Source: Lachnospiraceae bacterium UBA7086 (GTDB lineage Bacteria > Bacillota > Clostridia > Lachnospirales > Lachnospiraceae). From it: DNA of 64,000 bases. The DNA lies in the NCBI GenBank assembly GCA_002492525.1, contig DKZA01000016.1:92630-156629 (forward strand), read 5' to 3'. Below are positions 35,907 through 44,033 of the stretch, in pieces; within the stretch, counting starts at the first letter, position 1; each line of letters opens with the position of its first letter. A model generated the notes under the pieces. That model had not been told where the DNA came from and did no database searches. It worked only from the letters and a program-made list of their open reading frames with translations. The position numbers and the translations under genes are program-made.

Positions 35907-36422
35907 ATGGAGAACAGGAAATATCTTTTTTGGATGACGGACAAAGGGATTCAAACCTATAAGGTGACAGATAAAGAAAATTTTGAATTGATCAAGTTTA
36001 AAGGTGAAGATATTTATACAGATACCGACCTATTGAGATTTGTTGAGTGGTTTAATAAAATGGCGTCTATAGCGGCAGATGAATACATTGATTTTTGCTA
36101 TTTATCAGATAAGCCGGTTGAGTTCCCGGAGTTTTCATATGGCATGCAGGCGAAGTCATCCTGGCACAGGCATGAGATCAGTCTTTTTTGTGATAAATAT
36201 GTAAATATTGAAAATTATGAAATTGTGGTTGATGATGATCATTGCTTTACATGCCAAAATGGGAATATATTCGATAAGAGTTCAATAAAAAAGATATATC
36301 TTAAATGCGTTCCAGAATTTGTTTTTGATGAGGAGGTTTCAAAAACTGATTTGAAATCAGAGAAAACAAGTCTGGTCAATAAATATTTTATTGACATGCT
36401 GCGAGAATTGGATAAGCAATAG
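35907..36422 (+). CDS. unknown 171-residue protein (operon gene 5)
   Basis: Soluble acidic protein with several aromatic residues (LFWMTDKGIQTYKV, SSWHRHEISLFCDKYVN). No signal peptide, membrane span or known motif is evident. It lies 18 bases after gene 4 behind AAAGGTGAG and is the last gene of the A+T-rich operon. The palindrome GGAATG-N8-CATTCC (36436-36455) follows its stop. It might be an immunity, sensor or adaptor subunit; there is no direct evidence. Confidence 0.55.
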   Translation: MENRKYLFWMTDKGIQTYKVTDKENFELIKFKGEDIYTDTDLLRFVEWFNKMASIAADEYIDFCYLSDKPVEFPEFSYGMQAKSSWHRHEISLFCDKYVNIENYEIVVDDDHCFTCQNGNIFDKSSIKKIYLKCVPEFVFDEEVSKTDLKSEKTSLVNKYFIDMLRELDKQ

Positions 36423-36476
36423 GTTATTAGTAAGGGAATGATCAGAAACATTCCGGATTAAAGGAGCCCATTATTC

Positions 36477-37493
36477 ATGGCAAAAGAAAAATCTTCCAAA
36501 AATAACCGCATCCTAGACATCTACACTCGCCTCTCAGAAGGCCATATCATCAACAAATCCCAGGAGGCCCAAAAGTTTGGCGTAGATGAACGTTCCATCC
36601 AGCGTGACATTGACGATATCCGTGCCTTTCTTGCCGACAGACAATCGGATAAAGCGGCTGACAATCGTAAGATTGAGTATGACCACAGACAGAAGGGTTT
36701 TATCATGACCGGCTCTGAGGCTTCCATGATGTCAAACAGTGAGATCCTTGCAGTCAGCAAAATCCTGCTCGCCAGTCGCGCCTTTACGAAAAGGGAGATT
36801 GGCAGCATTTTAAAAAAGATGGTGCAGGGTTGTGTCCCACAGAAAAATATGCAGTTGGTTAGGGAACTGCTTTCTAATGAACGATTCCACTACATGGAAT
36901 TGCATCACAAGAGCCATATTCAGGATAAGCTGTGGGGTCTGGGGGTAGATATTCAGGAGCACAACCTGCTTGAGATCACCTATACCAAAGCGGAACATAC
37001 AAGAGAAACGGTGAAACGCCTGATCGAGCCGATGGCAGTTCTCTTTTCAGAGTATTATTTTTATCTGAACGCATTTATCGTAGAGAAAGAAGTAGATGGG
37101 ACATATAAACATAAATATGATTATCCAGCGATCTTTCGTATTGACCGGATCAAGGACTATAAGGAGACGGGAGAAAGATTCCATGTATCCTATGCGGACA
37201 GATTTGAGGAAGGAGAATTTCGTAAGCGGATCCAGTTTATGTATGCCGGGGAACTGATGCGGATCCAGTTGAAATATTATGGAGAGAATCCGGAACCGGT
37301 ATTAGACCGGCTTCCAACGGCGCAGGTCATCGGGCAAAAAGAGCGTGAATATCTTATCAGTGCAGAAGTCTATGGGACAGGGATCATCATGTGGCTGTTG
37401 AGTCAGGGAAGCCGGGTTGAAGTCGTCCGGCCGGAAAGCCTGCGGCAGGAGATGAAGGAGAAAGCGTGGGAAATTGTCCAGCTGTACAGTTAA
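36477..37493 (+). CDS. WYL-domain transcriptional regulator
   Basis: A 338-residue regulator with an N-terminal winged HTH (ILDIYTRLSEGHIINKSQ, VDERSIQRDIDDI) and a WYL domain (about residues 155-240, IEPMAVLFSEYYFYLNAF) that binds a ligand, followed by a WCX-like C-terminus (VEVVRPESLRQEMKEKA). WYL proteins commonly control phage-defence loci. Its codon choice (C-ending codons at the start) differs from the A+T-rich operon before it, so it probably joined separately. A 36-codon remnant of a second copy lies at 39640. Confidence 0.9.
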   Translation: MAKEKSSKNNRILDIYTRLSEGHIINKSQEAQKFGVDERSIQRDIDDIRAFLADRQSDKAADNRKIEYDHRQKGFIMTGSEASMMSNSEILAVSKILLASRAFTKREIGSILKKMVQGCVPQKNMQLVRELLSNERFHYMELHHKSHIQDKLWGLGVDIQEHNLLEITYTKAEHTRETVKRLIEPMAVLFSEYYFYLNAFIVEKEVDGTYKHKYDYPAIFRIDRIKDYKETGERFHVSYADRFEEGEFRKRIQFMYAGELMRIQLKYYGENPEPVLDRLPTAQVIGQKEREYLISAEVYGTGIIMWLLSQGSRVEVVRPESLRQEMKEKAWEIVQLYS

Positions 37494-37532
37494 ATCGAGC
37501 CGGGAAGATATTCTGTATAATTGTTAAATTTA

Positions 37533-37577
37533 AAAACATGGAGACAATCCAATATAGAGATTGTTTCCATGTTTTTT
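37533..37577 (+). terminator. terminator after the WYL gene
   Basis: AAACATGGAGACAATC pairs with GATTGTTTCCATGTTT, followed by more Ts. It also bounds the broken XRE gene on the other strand. Confidence 0.75.
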
Positions 37578-37590
37578 AATGAGCTATATG

Positions 37591-37816
37591 CTATTTTTCC
37601 ATATCTACCGAATCATCAATCTCTTCAAACAGGTCAGTTACAGGGATTTCAAGTATTTCGCATAACCTTTCCATGGTATCGAAACGGATTGAGGAAGTTT
37701 TATTCGTGACAATGTTGTGATAGTTTCTATAGCATATTCCAAGCGGCTGACTGAGCCGGTAATTGGATTTTCCTTTTTCTTCGGGGATCTCTTTGTTTTT
37801 TTTATCGGATAATCAT
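37591..37816 (-). pseudogene. broken XRE regulator gene
   Basis: The minus strand encodes EEKGKSNYRLSQPLGICYRN, then FDTMERLCEILEIPVTDLF and the stop, a typical small XRE protein. The frame has no start: the ATG at 37816 runs into a stop after four codons, one base out of frame with the rest. The third HTH helix also looks degenerate. Its 3' end is duplicated at 26151. Confidence 0.7.
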
Positions 37817-37956
37817 GTTGCAACTCCTTCTTTTACTTGATTATAAATATACTATGCGATACAACGATTTAGTGTAAAAGAAAATAAGTATACAACTAGA
37901 AAACGTTATTAGGATTGTTAAATCGTTAGGAAATTAAAAAAATATTTATTCCTAAA

Positions 37957-37988
37957 TGACGGAATCTGTCAATGTGAATCCGTAAAAT
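37957..37988 (+). promoter_or_regulatory. element dyad promoter, copy 3
   Basis: TGACGGAATCTGTCA (37957-37971), 11 bases, then TAAAAT (37983-37988). The expected transcription start is about 45 bases before the gene at 38040. Confidence 0.8.
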
Positions 37989-38039
37989 ATGGGCAAAGCA
38001 TTGAATGGAAAATAAAAGCAAAAGGAGGGTGATCGTCAC

Positions 38040-38873
38040 ATGGCAAAAAAGATTAGGTTTCCGTTGGAGATGCAGAACGGGATCGAGGTTCGGGATCTGG
38101 AGGAGTTAAAAGAAAACTTTTCGTTAGAGAGGATTCTTTTTTATCTGACAGACGGAAAATTGGAAACGTGGCTGCGGGACCGTTATGAGGATGGGCTTGC
38201 GGATGCTGTATCCGGGCTGGATAGGGCAGATAATGAATTTAATCGGAAGATATGCGAAATCTTTGAGGTGGAATATGTGCCGGAAGAGGAAGCAGATCTG
38301 GAAAGGATAGAGGAAAGAAAGCGGAAACTGGAGTTGCTTAAGGAATATACAGAGGATGAGCGGTATGAGAAGGTAATAGATCAGACAGCGTTTGATCAGG
38401 ACGAGCTATATGATCTGTTGGATGAGGACCAGACAGAAATCTATTTATGCGGAGAACAGTTTTCTATTCCGCTCGGAAAAGAAGGGATCCATTATATCGG
38501 TATCAATATCCCGGTCGTTATTATTTCTTCTAAAGAAAAGATCGATTTTGAGGGGAAAGGAATTGTCTTTGAGAATATCCGCTTTGATGAAAAATATCAG
38601 AAGGTATTGGGTGAGAAGGATAAGCAGGGGGAAAAACCGCAGAGGGAGAACGGCCCATCCAGCTCACAATATGGCAGTTATTATCCTGATTCCTATATAA
38701 AATTCATGCTTCTGCCGAAGGACAGAAAAGAGGTGGAAAAATGCTATGAAAAGATTAGTGTAATGCTGGAAGGAGTGGGATATGACAGGGATAAAGATAT
38801 CAGAGAACTAAGGGAAAAGTTTTTGGACAGTGGGATCGCAGGTATGGCGAAGGAATATTTGCAAACTTTGTAG
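38040..38873 (+). CDS. acidic protein of unknown function beside the TerB-like gene
   Basis: A 277-residue acidic protein. Its first 90 residues (KIRFPLEMQNGIEVRDLEEL, then FSLERILFYLTDGKLETWL) have a pattern I believe is shared by other Firmicute proteins linked to stress or Hsp70-type loci, but I cannot name the family. The middle is Glu-rich and the C-terminal half is globular. AAAGGAGGGTGAT precedes the ATG. It is the first gene behind dyad promoter copy 3, followed 61 bases later by the TerB-like gene. Confidence 0.65.
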   Translation: MAKKIRFPLEMQNGIEVRDLEELKENFSLERILFYLTDGKLETWLRDRYEDGLADAVSGLDRADNEFNRKICEIFEVEYVPEEEADLERIEERKRKLELLKEYTEDERYEKVIDQTAFDQDELYDLLDEDQTEIYLCGEQFSIPLGKEGIHYIGINIPVVIISSKEKIDFEGKGIVFENIRFDEKYQKVLGEKDKQGEKPQRENGPSSSQYGSYYPDSYIKFMLLPKDRKEVEKCYEKISVMLEGVGYDRDKDIRELREKFLDSGIAGMAKEYLQTL

Positions 38874-38934
38874 ATTGTCTTATTGATATCGGCGAAGAAA
38901 AGAAAATATATAAAAATATGGAGGAAGAGGAAAT

Positions 38935-39564
38935 ATGGGTAACGATATGAAAATTGTAAAATTTAGGATGATGATTAAAGATATTTATGTAGATTTGGGA
39001 AAGAAAGATCTGACAGATACATTGGCAGATGATTTGGGAGATTATATGAATGAAGGATATAATTCAGTATGGCTGGCCGTAGTGTATGATTATAATAAGT
39101 TGAATGAATATGGAAAGATAATCATGGATCAAGTAAGCCAAATGACTGAGAAGGATGAGGAGGAAGATGAGGATGCATTTTCATATCAAGTGCAATTCGT
39201 AGAAGAATGTCAGGACATAGAATATCGGACGAAGGCGGCAAAGGCGATAGTGCAGCAGCTGGATCAAAAATCAAAATTGCACTTTATGTTCTGGGCTCTG
39301 ATGATCCTTGCTGTGGATGATGCAGATAAGGAGGAACATCTGTCACTGATATGCGACTTTGCGAAAATGTTTAAAGTCGGTGATGCCGAATTGATGGATT
39401 TGGTACGGATTATTCAGGGGATTTATGACATAGAAGGAGACTATAAGATTCAGACAGACTGGGCCGTAAGAGAATTTGGAAGTTTGATTAAAAAATATGA
39501 AATACCTATAAATAACATGGCTGTAAAGGCTACAGAAATGGCAGGGTTATGGCAGGGTTTATGA
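38935..39564 (+). CDS. TerB-like helical protein
   Basis: A 209-residue protein. Its second half (LHFMFWALMILAVDDADKEE to ELMDLVRIIQGIYDIEGD) follows the pattern of TerB/DjlA-type helical domains: hydrophobic helix, acidic Asp/Glu metal-type cluster, then a helix beginning with a small acidic residue. The N-terminal half is unknown. GAGGAAGAGGAA precedes the ATG. TerB-like domains often occur with chaperone or stress machinery, which fits the neighbouring Hsp70-type operon and shared promoter type. The TerB assignment is tentative. Confidence 0.55.
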   Translation: MGNDMKIVKFRMMIKDIYVDLGKKDLTDTLADDLGDYMNEGYNSVWLAVVYDYNKLNEYGKIIMDQVSQMTEKDEEEDEDAFSYQVQFVEECQDIEYRTKAAKAIVQQLDQKSKLHFMFWALMILAVDDADKEEHLSLICDFAKMFKVGDAELMDLVRIIQGIYDIEGDYKIQTDWAVREFGSLIKKYEIPINNMAVKATEMAGLWQGL

Positions 39565-39639
39565 GTAGTGCGAGTAGTGTGTTTGGAAAGGGTGGTATAA
39601 GGATTTAAATGAATAAAAGGTAGATGGGATGGGCAGGGT

Positions 39640-39750
39640 ATCCTCATGTGGATTTTTAGCCAGAGCGCAACGGTTGAGGTACTGCGTCCAGAAAGCCTGC
39701 GTCAGGAGATGCGGGAGAGGGCACAGAACATCGTAGCGTTGTACAGTTGA
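39640..39750 (+). pseudogene. 3' remnant of a second WYL regulator gene
   Basis: 36 codons plus stop reading ILMWIFSQSATVEVLRPES and RQEMRERAQNIVALYS, clearly homologous to the end of the WYL protein at 36477. There is no start or ribosome site. Together with the WYL gene it brackets the 38040-39564 pair, as if these genes entered beside or within a WYL locus. Confidence 0.85.
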
Positions 39751-39769
39751 TTTTGGAATATTGTGATAT

Positions 39770-39794
39770 GGAGGCAGGCCATCAGCCTGCCTCC
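39770..39794 (+). terminator. hairpin repeat, copy A
   Basis: Perfect 10-base stem GGAGGCAGGC / GCCTGCCTCC around CATCA. No long T tract follows. A near-identical hairpin with similar flanks lies at 43674, bracketing the toxin-antitoxin and Mrr cargo. Confidence 0.65.
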
Positions 39795-39918
39795 TGTTAC
39801 GTTCACTTTACCAAGGTCAAAAATGGAGAGCAATCTTACTGCTGTAAATTTACACCTGTTAATTTTCTTGCTATTTATCTATGGATTACATATAATAAAT
39901 GCAGAGGAGACGATGATT

Positions 39919-40164
39919 ATGCCAAATATTAAACCAATATCAGATTTGAGAAATTATACAGAAGTATTAAAAGAAGTGAGAACAAACCAGCCGGTATATC
40001 TGACGCGGAATGGACGGGGAGCATATGCTATTGTGGATGTTGATGAGTTGGATCGATTAAAGGCGACTATTCAACTTTTGACAAAATTGGACGAGGGAGA
40101 GCAGTCTGCGAGAGAAAAGGGTTGGTTAACAGCGGATGAAGTAGAGGCTGCGCTGGGATTGTAA
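39919..40164 (+). CDS. Phd/YefM-family antitoxin
   Basis: An 81-residue type II antitoxin. It begins PNIKPISDLRNYTEVLKEV and continues PVYLTRNGRGAYAIVDVDEL, the DNA-binding fold of Phd/YefM; the acidic C-terminal tail masks the toxin. ATG at 39919 is chosen 9 bases after GAGGAG; ATG at 39913 is possible. The toxin gene starts 2 bases after the stop. The operon is expected to be autoregulated. Confidence 0.92.
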   Translation: MPNIKPISDLRNYTEVLKEVRTNQPVYLTRNGRGAYAIVDVDELDRLKATIQLLTKLDEGEQSAREKGWLTADEVEAALGL

Positions 40165-40165
40165 A

Positions 40166-40513
40166 ATGCTGAAACTGATTTATACACCGAAAGCGTTAGA
40201 AGATTTACAGGGGATAAAAGCATATGTTGCCAAGCAGTTTGATGAAGACAGGGCCAAAGCCTGTGTCAGGGAGATTACATCAACGGCCAAACAGTTAGAG
40301 GCATTTCCAGGAGCAGGTCTTTGCTTAGAGACTCTGATAGAATATCCAACGGATTATCATTATCTGGTTGTAAAACTTAATTATGTTTTTTACAGGGTTG
40401 AGGGTGATTCTGTAAAGATCATCCGTATTTTGAATGAAAAGCAGGATTTTTTACAGATATTATTCGGAATAAGCAGTATATCTGAAGAAGGAGAGGAGTA
40501 CTGGAGTGATTAG
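40166..40513 (+). CDS. RelE/ParE-family toxin
   Basis: A 115-residue toxin of the RelE/ParE superfamily: MLKLIYTPKALEDLQGIKAY at the start and YRVEGDSVKIIRILNEKQDF near the end, with Arg in the usual place. Members cut ribosome-bound mRNA (RelE type) or poison gyrase (ParE type); the sequence does not settle which. It is coupled to the antitoxin just upstream. Confidence 0.9.
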   Translation: MLKLIYTPKALEDLQGIKAYVAKQFDEDRAKACVREITSTAKQLEAFPGAGLCLETLIEYPTDYHYLVVKLNYVFYRVEGDSVKIIRILNEKQDFLQILFGISSISEEGEEYWSD

Positions 40514-40539
40514 AGAGAGTTTATTAGCTTTTTTGAAAA

Positions 40540-40880
40540 TCACTGGAGTAGTTTTTTCCTCATATACTTTAAATAATTTTTCTTAAAAGCTCTGATATTA
40601 TCAAAGAACTCCATTTCAGAACGGCTAAATGAATTGGTCTCAGTCTTTTCAGAAAGAAGCTCCATCGTACAAATAAGGTCAGCAATCTGGAATAACTTAT
40701 AATCTACAGGTTTCACTTTTCTTTACCTTGATGCAGGAATACTGAAAATCGAGTCTACGTGCAAAGTTGAACAAGGCATTGAATAGGCGTTTCCTTTCCT
40801 CTACCAAATCGTTAGCATACACAGATTCACGTCTTATCAGTGGACCAGTATGGATAGCATGATCTTTCAGATTCAACCGC
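40540..40880 (-). pseudogene. DUF3800 gene remnant, frameshifted
   Basis: The minus strand encodes, in one frame, ESVYANDLVEERKRLFNALF, and after a frameshift near 40720, VDYKLFQIADLICTMELL to KKNYLKYMRKKLLQ and a stop. This is the C-terminal half of a DUF3800 (RNase H-like fold) protein. The N-terminal catalytic part is gone. It fills most of the 40514-40988 gap. Confidence 0.7.
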
Positions 40881-40988
40881 TTTATTTACAAAACAAGTGG
40901 TTTCTATTCTTCAAATAAAATGCTATAATATGGGCATAGATAAATACAAATACATGATAGCACTAATCAGTCAGAAAGGGGCAATACA

Positions 40989-41249
40989 ATGACTACATTG
41001 GAAAATACAATCTCCATTCTGGAAGGTCTGCCGGAAACAGACTTGATCAAAATACAGGCTCTCGCTAAAAAGCTGTTCCAGCGCCATGAAGACAAGGTGG
41101 CTGATGAAGCAGTTGGCCAGTTCCTCAAACCCATGTCACGGGAAGATTTTATGAGGGATATAAAGAACGCCGAAGATGAGTTCGCCCGGGGAGAATACCA
41201 GGAGATGGGAGAAGCACTTGATGAAATTTACCGAGAACTCAAAATATAA
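40989..41249 (+). CDS. antitoxin of a second toxin-antitoxin pair
   Basis: An 86-residue helical protein (TLENTISILEGLPETDLIKI, then PMSREDFMRDIKNAEDEFA) resembling small antitoxins that accompany ParE-like toxins. AAAGGGGC precedes the ATG. The stop lies 29 bases inside the following toxin gene, so translation is coupled. Confidence 0.8.
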   Translation: MTTLENTISILEGLPETDLIKIQALAKKLFQRHEDKVADEAVGQFLKPMSREDFMRDIKNAEDEFARGEYQEMGEALDEIYRELKI

Positions 41250-41553
41250 AGTCATTATTATGCGGACGGCCAAGGCTCAGGTTGCCCGTATTTTGCGTTA
41301 TCTTCGACAGGATTTAGGAAACGAACAGGCCGCCAGGAATGTCAAAGAAGACTTAGAAGAGACCAAACACAGGCTTTCTTACACAGCTGGGAGTCTTAAG
41401 CTGTGTGACGATCCTGAACTGCGGGCTTTGGGCTATCGGACAATCCATCTTAAACGCCACAATTATCTTTTGCTTTATAAAATCATAGACGATACAGTGC
41501 GTGTTGATGGCGTCTATCACGACCTGCAGGATTATGAGAATACCTTGCGCTGA
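41221..41553 (+). CDS. RelE/ParE-family toxin of the second pair
   Basis: A 110-residue toxin: KVIIMRTAKAQVARILRYLR at the start and RHNYLLLYKIIDDTVRVDGV near the end fit the ParE/RelE fold. The ATG at 41221 lies within the antitoxin gene. A stem-loop (CCCGCAT/ATGCGGG, 41622-41645) lies downstream. Confidence 0.85.
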   Translation: MKFTENSKYKVIIMRTAKAQVARILRYLRQDLGNEQAARNVKEDLEETKHRLSYTAGSLKLCDDPELRALGYRTIHLKRHNYLLLYKIIDDTVRVDGVYHDLQDYENTLR

Positions 41554-41789
41554 TTTTACCTGAACATTTCAAAAATAACTTTGGAAGCTCGCTACATATC
41601 CGTTATCAAAAAGAGGGCGGTGTCCCGCATATATCCAATGCGGGTCCTGCCCCAATAATTTTATTATAGTATGCATAGGTGGTTCCAGTGCTGAACTCGC
41701 TTAGAAAAGTAGTGGAAAAATAAGCGAAAAAGTGATACAATAATAAAGGTTTTATATATGTAAAAATTACAAATGAAAGGTGAGCAGTT

Positions 41790-43475
41790 ATGGCAAGATA
41801 TACTTATACATTACGTCAGGAAATAAGTCATCAAGGTTTAAATAAATATCGAGTGGTTACAGCTCAAAATAGATATGAGCTAAATCAAAAGATTGCAGCT
41901 ATTCAAGCACAATGGGATGAACAATGGCGAAGAAAGTGTGAGGTAGAGGCACGTAAGCAGGAATTAGAAGCTAGAAAGAGAGATAAGGAGCAACAAAAAC
42001 GAGATATAGAAAAAGCAGTTAAATTTGCTGAAGATATGACAAAAGATGCGGTTGACAGGTTGGAACAAATAGAAAATATATTAAAAATTCAAACAAAACC
42101 GTTAGAAGCTTGTGATATGTACGATAAAACCCAATTTACGACAAGTGTGCCTGTTAAGCCAATTCCAAAAACTTTTTCAAGAGAACCTCTTCGTGAAGAT
42201 AGTATATATAATCCCCCAATGTCTTTCTTTACGAGTATTTCAAAAAAGAAAAAGCAGGCTTTTATAGATGAAAATGATGAGAAATTCAATCTTGATTATA
42301 AAAAATGGCAAGAAGAATGTGATAAAATATCGAATGATAATTCTAATGCTGTTGCTTTATACAGAGAGCAAGTTGAAAAATGGGAAAAGGAAAAGAATGA
42401 ATTTTTACGAAATAAAGAAGAATTTAATAAGGGGATTGATGAGCTATTTGTTTCATATAGGGAGGGGGATAAAGATGCATCAGAAATATATTATGCAGAA
42501 TTGTTAGAAAGAATAAATCTTCCACTTGAATTTGAAAATGAAACAAAGTGTGAATATAACTCTGATAATAAAATGTTAATTGTTGATATTACGCTGCCAA
42601 CAATTGATAATTTGCCTAATTTAAAGAAGGTAACGTATGTTAAGTCTTCTGGAGAATATAAGGAATCATATCAGTCAGATGCTTTTATGAAAAAAATGTA
42701 CGATAAAGCGATTTATGATATTGTTTTATTAACATTAAAAGCAATATTTGGTGCAAATGATTCAAATGTAGAAGCAGTTGTACTTAATGGTAAAGTAAAT
42801 ACAATAGATAAATCAACAGGTAAGGCAATTTCGCCATATATATTATCTGTAAATGTTTCAAGAGAAAGTTTCAAAGATCTTAATTTAGAATATATTGATT
42901 CAAAGGAATGGTTTAAGAGTTCAAAAGGAATATCGGCTGCAACATTTACGAAAATTACACCAGTTGCTCCAGTGGTAGAGATGAGCAGAGAAGATTCGAG
43001 ATTTATTGATGGTTATGAAGTGGCTGATAAATTAGATGACTCTGTAAATTTAGCGGCGATTGATTGGCAAGATTTTGAGAATTTAATTCGTGAGTTATTT
43101 GCTGAAGAATTTAATTCAAATGGTGGAGAGGTAAAAATTACTCAAGCAAGTAGAGATGGTGGTGTTGATGCGATTGCATTTGATCCAGATCCAATTAGGG
43201 GTGGTAAAATTGTTATTCAAGCAAAGCGTTATACAAATGTTGTAGGCGTATCGGCGGTTAGGGATTTATATGGAACCGTAATGAATGAGGGTGCAACAAA
43301 AGGAATTCTTGTTACAACATCCAATTATGGAAATGATGCGTATGAATTTGCAAAGGGAAAACCTTTAACGTTAATGAATGGAGCAAATCTATTATTTTTG
43401 CTTGAAAAACATGGACATAAGGCTAAAATTGATTTAAAAGAAGCAAAAGAACTGAATAATCAAAATAATTTTTAG
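41790..43475 (+). CDS. Mrr-type restriction endonuclease with N-terminal coiled coil
   Basis: A 561-residue predicted DNase. Residues about 30-110 form a basic coiled coil, followed by a middle part of unknown fold. The C-terminal 140 residues are an Mrr_cat domain with DWQDFENLIRELFAEEF, catalytic Asp in DGGVDAI (about residue 457) and the Q-x-K of KIVIQAKRY (about 475). Mrr enzymes cut modified or foreign DNA without a partner methylase, and none is adjacent. It is very A+T-rich and unlike its neighbours, so probably a separate acquisition. A TGGAAA-N17-TACAAT promoter lies upstream, near 41711-41739. Confidence 0.88.
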   Translation: MARYTYTLRQEISHQGLNKYRVVTAQNRYELNQKIAAIQAQWDEQWRRKCEVEARKQELEARKRDKEQQKRDIEKAVKFAEDMTKDAVDRLEQIENILKIQTKPLEACDMYDKTQFTTSVPVKPIPKTFSREPLREDSIYNPPMSFFTSISKKKKQAFIDENDEKFNLDYKKWQEECDKISNDNSNAVALYREQVEKWEKEKNEFLRNKEEFNKGIDELFVSYREGDKDASEIYYAELLERINLPLEFENETKCEYNSDNKMLIVDITLPTIDNLPNLKKVTYVKSSGEYKESYQSDAFMKKMYDKAIYDIVLLTLKAIFGANDSNVEAVVLNGKVNTIDKSTGKAISPYILSVNVSRESFKDLNLEYIDSKEWFKSSKGISAATFTKITPVAPVVEMSREDSRFIDGYEVADKLDDSVNLAAIDWQDFENLIRELFAEEFNSNGGEVKITQASRDGGVDAIAFDPDPIRGGKIVIQAKRYTNVVGVSAVRDLYGTVMNEGATKGILVTTSNYGNDAYEFAKGKPLTLMNGANLLFLLEKHGHKAKIDLKEAKELNNQNNF

Positions 43476-43673
43476 GTATTGGTTTGTTACTGGTGCCAAA
43501 ACGGTGCCAAGAAACCATGCAAATAAAAATACGCCACACAAAAACAACGATTTATGCTGTTTTCCGCAATAAAAAGTATAGAAAATACCATAAAAAAATA
43601 CTATTCAAATACCGTGAGGGTGGCAGGACTGTTGGGTCTGTGTGGCTACTATCATTGAGTAATTGTAATTTAT

Positions 43674-43698
43674 GGGGGCAGGCCACCAGCCTGCCTCC
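43674..43698 (+). terminator. hairpin repeat, copy B
   Basis: GGGGGCAGGC / GCCTGCCTCC around CACCA, with flanks resembling copy A at 39770 (CTGTTAMGTTCRYTTT follows in both). The 43476-43673 stretch shows no gene I can support. Confidence 0.65.
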
Positions 43699-43726
43699 TG
43701 TTAAGTTCGTTTTGGTTCAGGACACT

Positions 43727-43912
43727 TTAATGCAGTCCACTCTGTGACAGGATATATTCCCGTACAGATTCTTTAGGGATCTTCCATATTCTTCCAATGC
43801 GGAAGCCTTTAAGCACGCCTTTGTTTAATAGTTCGTAAGTGCGGTTCTTACCGATGAAAAGAGCTTCCGCTACGTCAGTAACGCTCATGATATCCTCATA
43901 CTGGTTAAACAT
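43727..43912 (-). CDS. excisionase-like small HTH protein
   Basis: A 61-residue MerR-like winged HTH of the excisionase/HTH_17 type: SVTDVAEALFIGKNRTYELL, GVLKGFRIGRIWKIP and ESVREYI. Such proteins act as recombination directionality factors or small regulators. It lies well inside the element and away from the serine recombinase. It could be a leftover of a tyrosine-integrase element or a regulator of the divergent primase gene at 44034. Confidence 0.82.
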   Translation of the reverse strand: MFNQYEDIMSVTDVAEALFIGKNRTYELLNKGVLKGFRIGRIWKIPKESVREYILSQSGLH

Positions 43913-44033
43913 ACTTTTTCCTCCTTTAGGCTGATTTCCAATGAATTATTAGATTGTTATCTCTGATACAACTTTTTATTACAAACATAAAAAGTAAAAG
44001 CGGTGCAGGGCAAGAAGGAGGTAACAGAAGGAA

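Noticed and set aside
39770..43698. Hairpin pair interpreted as ends of a transposon
   Set aside because: They are direct-orientation hairpins without a transposase or target duplication between them, so repeated terminators or recombination sites fit better.
43484..43747. Open frame of 87 codons before hairpin copy B
   Set aside because: Basic, repetitive sequence without a ribosome site. It may be a decayed 3' end of an integrase region, but nothing can be supported.
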